Of a DNA stretch of 6,669 bases, positions 5,990 through 6,669 are shown piece by piece. A program made the position numbers and the translations under genes. This DNA comes from an uncultured Actinomyces sp. (GTDB taxonomy: Bacteria; Actinomycetota; Actinomycetes; Actinomycetales; Actinomycetaceae), in assembly GCA_902373545.1 (NCBI GenBank), contig CABKMZ010000095.1:1-6669 (forward strand), in the 5' to 3' direction. Numbering within the stretch: position 1 is the stretch's first letter; each line of letters starts with the position of its first letter. Under the pieces are notes generated by a model. The model had not been told where the DNA came from and made no database searches. It worked only from the letters and a program-made list of their open reading frames with translations.

Positions 5990-6669
5990 TAAACTCCGCT
6001 CTGGTCTGGGTGGGTCCAGAAGAGGATCTTGGTTCGTCCGATAACGATCTGGTTGCCGTCGAGCAGAGTCGCTGCGTCGATTCGGTGGCCTTCGACGAAG
6101 GATCCGTTGGTGGAGCCCAGGTCGGTCGCGATCACTCCGGTGGGGGTGATGCGAAGTTCAAGGTGGCGGCGCGAGACGCCGGAGTCATTGACGACGATGT
6201 CAGCTTCGGAGCCGCGGCCGATGACGGTGACGGGCTCGGTGAGGAGCCACTTGTCGCCGTCGACGTCGATGATGGGGTGTTCGGGGGACGCGGACGAGGC
6301 CGTGGCGGGGGCGGCGGGTCCGCGCCGGTTTTCGGCGTCGACCTTGAGGGTTCCGCTGGGTTCGGAGGCGTCGGCGATGAATTCGATGGTGACGGGGCCG
6401 AGGAGGGAGTAGCCGTTGGAGGAGGCGTGTTCGGTGGCCTGTTGGGCGAATTCGTCGGCGAGGACGTCGAGGGATGCTTCGAGCGAGGTGAGGTCGGTGC
6501 GCGAGGCGTAGACGGTGAAGTGGTTGGCGGCGATGATGCGAGTCGCGGAGACTTCCTGGACGGATTCGTCCATGGCGCGGCGGATCGCCGTGGTGATGTC
6601 CACGGGCTTGATCCCCGACCGGAACACGCGCGAGAAGGCGCCGTTGACGCCTCTCTCGACGGCGCTCTC
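5989..6669 (-). CDS. fhaA: FHA-domain protein FhaA (DUF3662 + FHA), 5' end beyond window
   Basis: Cytoplasmic phosphothreonine-binding protein of the wall-synthesis cluster; in mycobacteria FhaA binds phosphorylated membrane partners such as the MviN/MurJ pseudokinase domain. The last 226 codons are present, beginning ESAVERGVNGAFSR, so only around ten N-terminal residues should be missing. The DUF3662 domain occupies about residues 1-110 (of the visible part), containing VFRSGIKPVDI near its start. A short Pro/Ala/Ser linker (about 115-130) follows, then the FHA domain from about 132. Its pocket residues are intact: GRGSEADI (151-158), VSRRHLE (165-171) and GSTNGSF (185-191). The long Gly/Tyr/Gln-rich linker of the mycobacterial protein is absent, so this is a compact version. 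The GTG at 6627 is internal because the conserved family sequence continues upstream. The gene ends four bases before fhaB and is probably the first of this operon; its promoter is out of view. Confidence 0.93.
   Translation of the reverse strand, partial: ESAVERGVNGAFSRVFRSGIKPVDITTAIRRAMDESVQEVSATRIIAANHFTVYASRTDLTSLEASLDVLADEFAQQATEHASSNGYSLLGPVTIEFIADASEPSGTLKVDAENRRGPAAPATASSASPEHPIIDVDGDKWLLTEPVTVIGRGSEADIVVNDSGVSRRHLELRITPTGVIATDLGSTNGSFVEGHRIDAATLLDGNQIVIGRTKILFWTHPDQSGV
5994..5997 (-). promoter_or_regulatory. Shine-Dalgarno core of fhaB
   Basis: GGAG, read on the minus strand, lies within the final codons of fhaA, nine bases before the GTG of fhaB. It supports the GTG at 5984 as the start. 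The same site could also serve the overlapping ATG at 5989. Confidence 0.5.

Noticed and set aside
6625..6627. GTG at 6627 as the start of fhaA
   Set aside because: The conserved family sequence ESAVERGVNGAFSR continues in frame upstream to the window edge, so this codon is an internal Val.
1..6669. Search for CRISPR arrays, tRNA/rRNA genes, insertion sequences, phage or defence genes
   Set aside because: The window is continuous minus-strand core coding sequence with no room for such elements; nothing beyond the listed features was seen.

Overview
The window carries six tightly packed genes, all on the minus strand. Read in the direction of transcription (right to left) they are fhaA (5' end cut off by the right edge), fhaB, pstP, rodA, pbpA and pknA (3' end cut off by the left edge). 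This is the conserved cell-wall growth and Ser/Thr phosphorylation cluster of Actinomycetota, in the same order as the mycobacterial fhaA-fhaB-pstP-rodA-pbpA-pknA-pknB locus. The high GC content, the strong preference for G or C at third codon positions, the GTG starts and the cluster itself point to a high-GC actinobacterium. An Actinomyces/Schaalia-like host is a plausible guess, but the sequence alone does not prove it.

Layout: 6669-5989 encodes a compact FhaA (DUF3662 domain plus C-terminal FHA domain). 5984-5484 encodes FhaB (one membrane helix, a very basic linker, FHA domain). 5482-4196 encodes the membrane-anchored PP2C phosphatase PstP. 4196-2814 encodes the SEDS glycosyltransferase RodA. 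2811-1363 encodes PbpA, a class B transpeptidase. 1366 to the left edge encodes the kinase PknA, followed by a long Pro-rich linker with internal repeats. Successive genes are separated by 4, 1, -1, 2 and -4 bases, so no non-coding stretch exists and translation is probably coupled along the whole message. No promoter or terminator is visible; both probably lie outside the window.

How the genes work together: RodA polymerises lipid II into glycan strands and PbpA cross-links the peptides. PknA (and probably PknB, expected just beyond the left edge) phosphorylates cell-wall and division proteins, and PstP reverses this. The FHA proteins bind phosphothreonine and link the kinases to the wall machinery. 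The window is therefore mostly a known core system, not a new one. The features most worth a second look are an imperfect 26-residue-period repeat in the PknA linker, a PPE in place of APE in the kinase together with a reduced set of activation-loop threonines, a strongly basic FhaB linker with a possible conserved phosphosite, and a three-codon start-stop ORF at the fhaA/fhaB junction. No genes are supported on the plus strand; the long plus-strand ORFs are mirror images of high-GC coding sequence.
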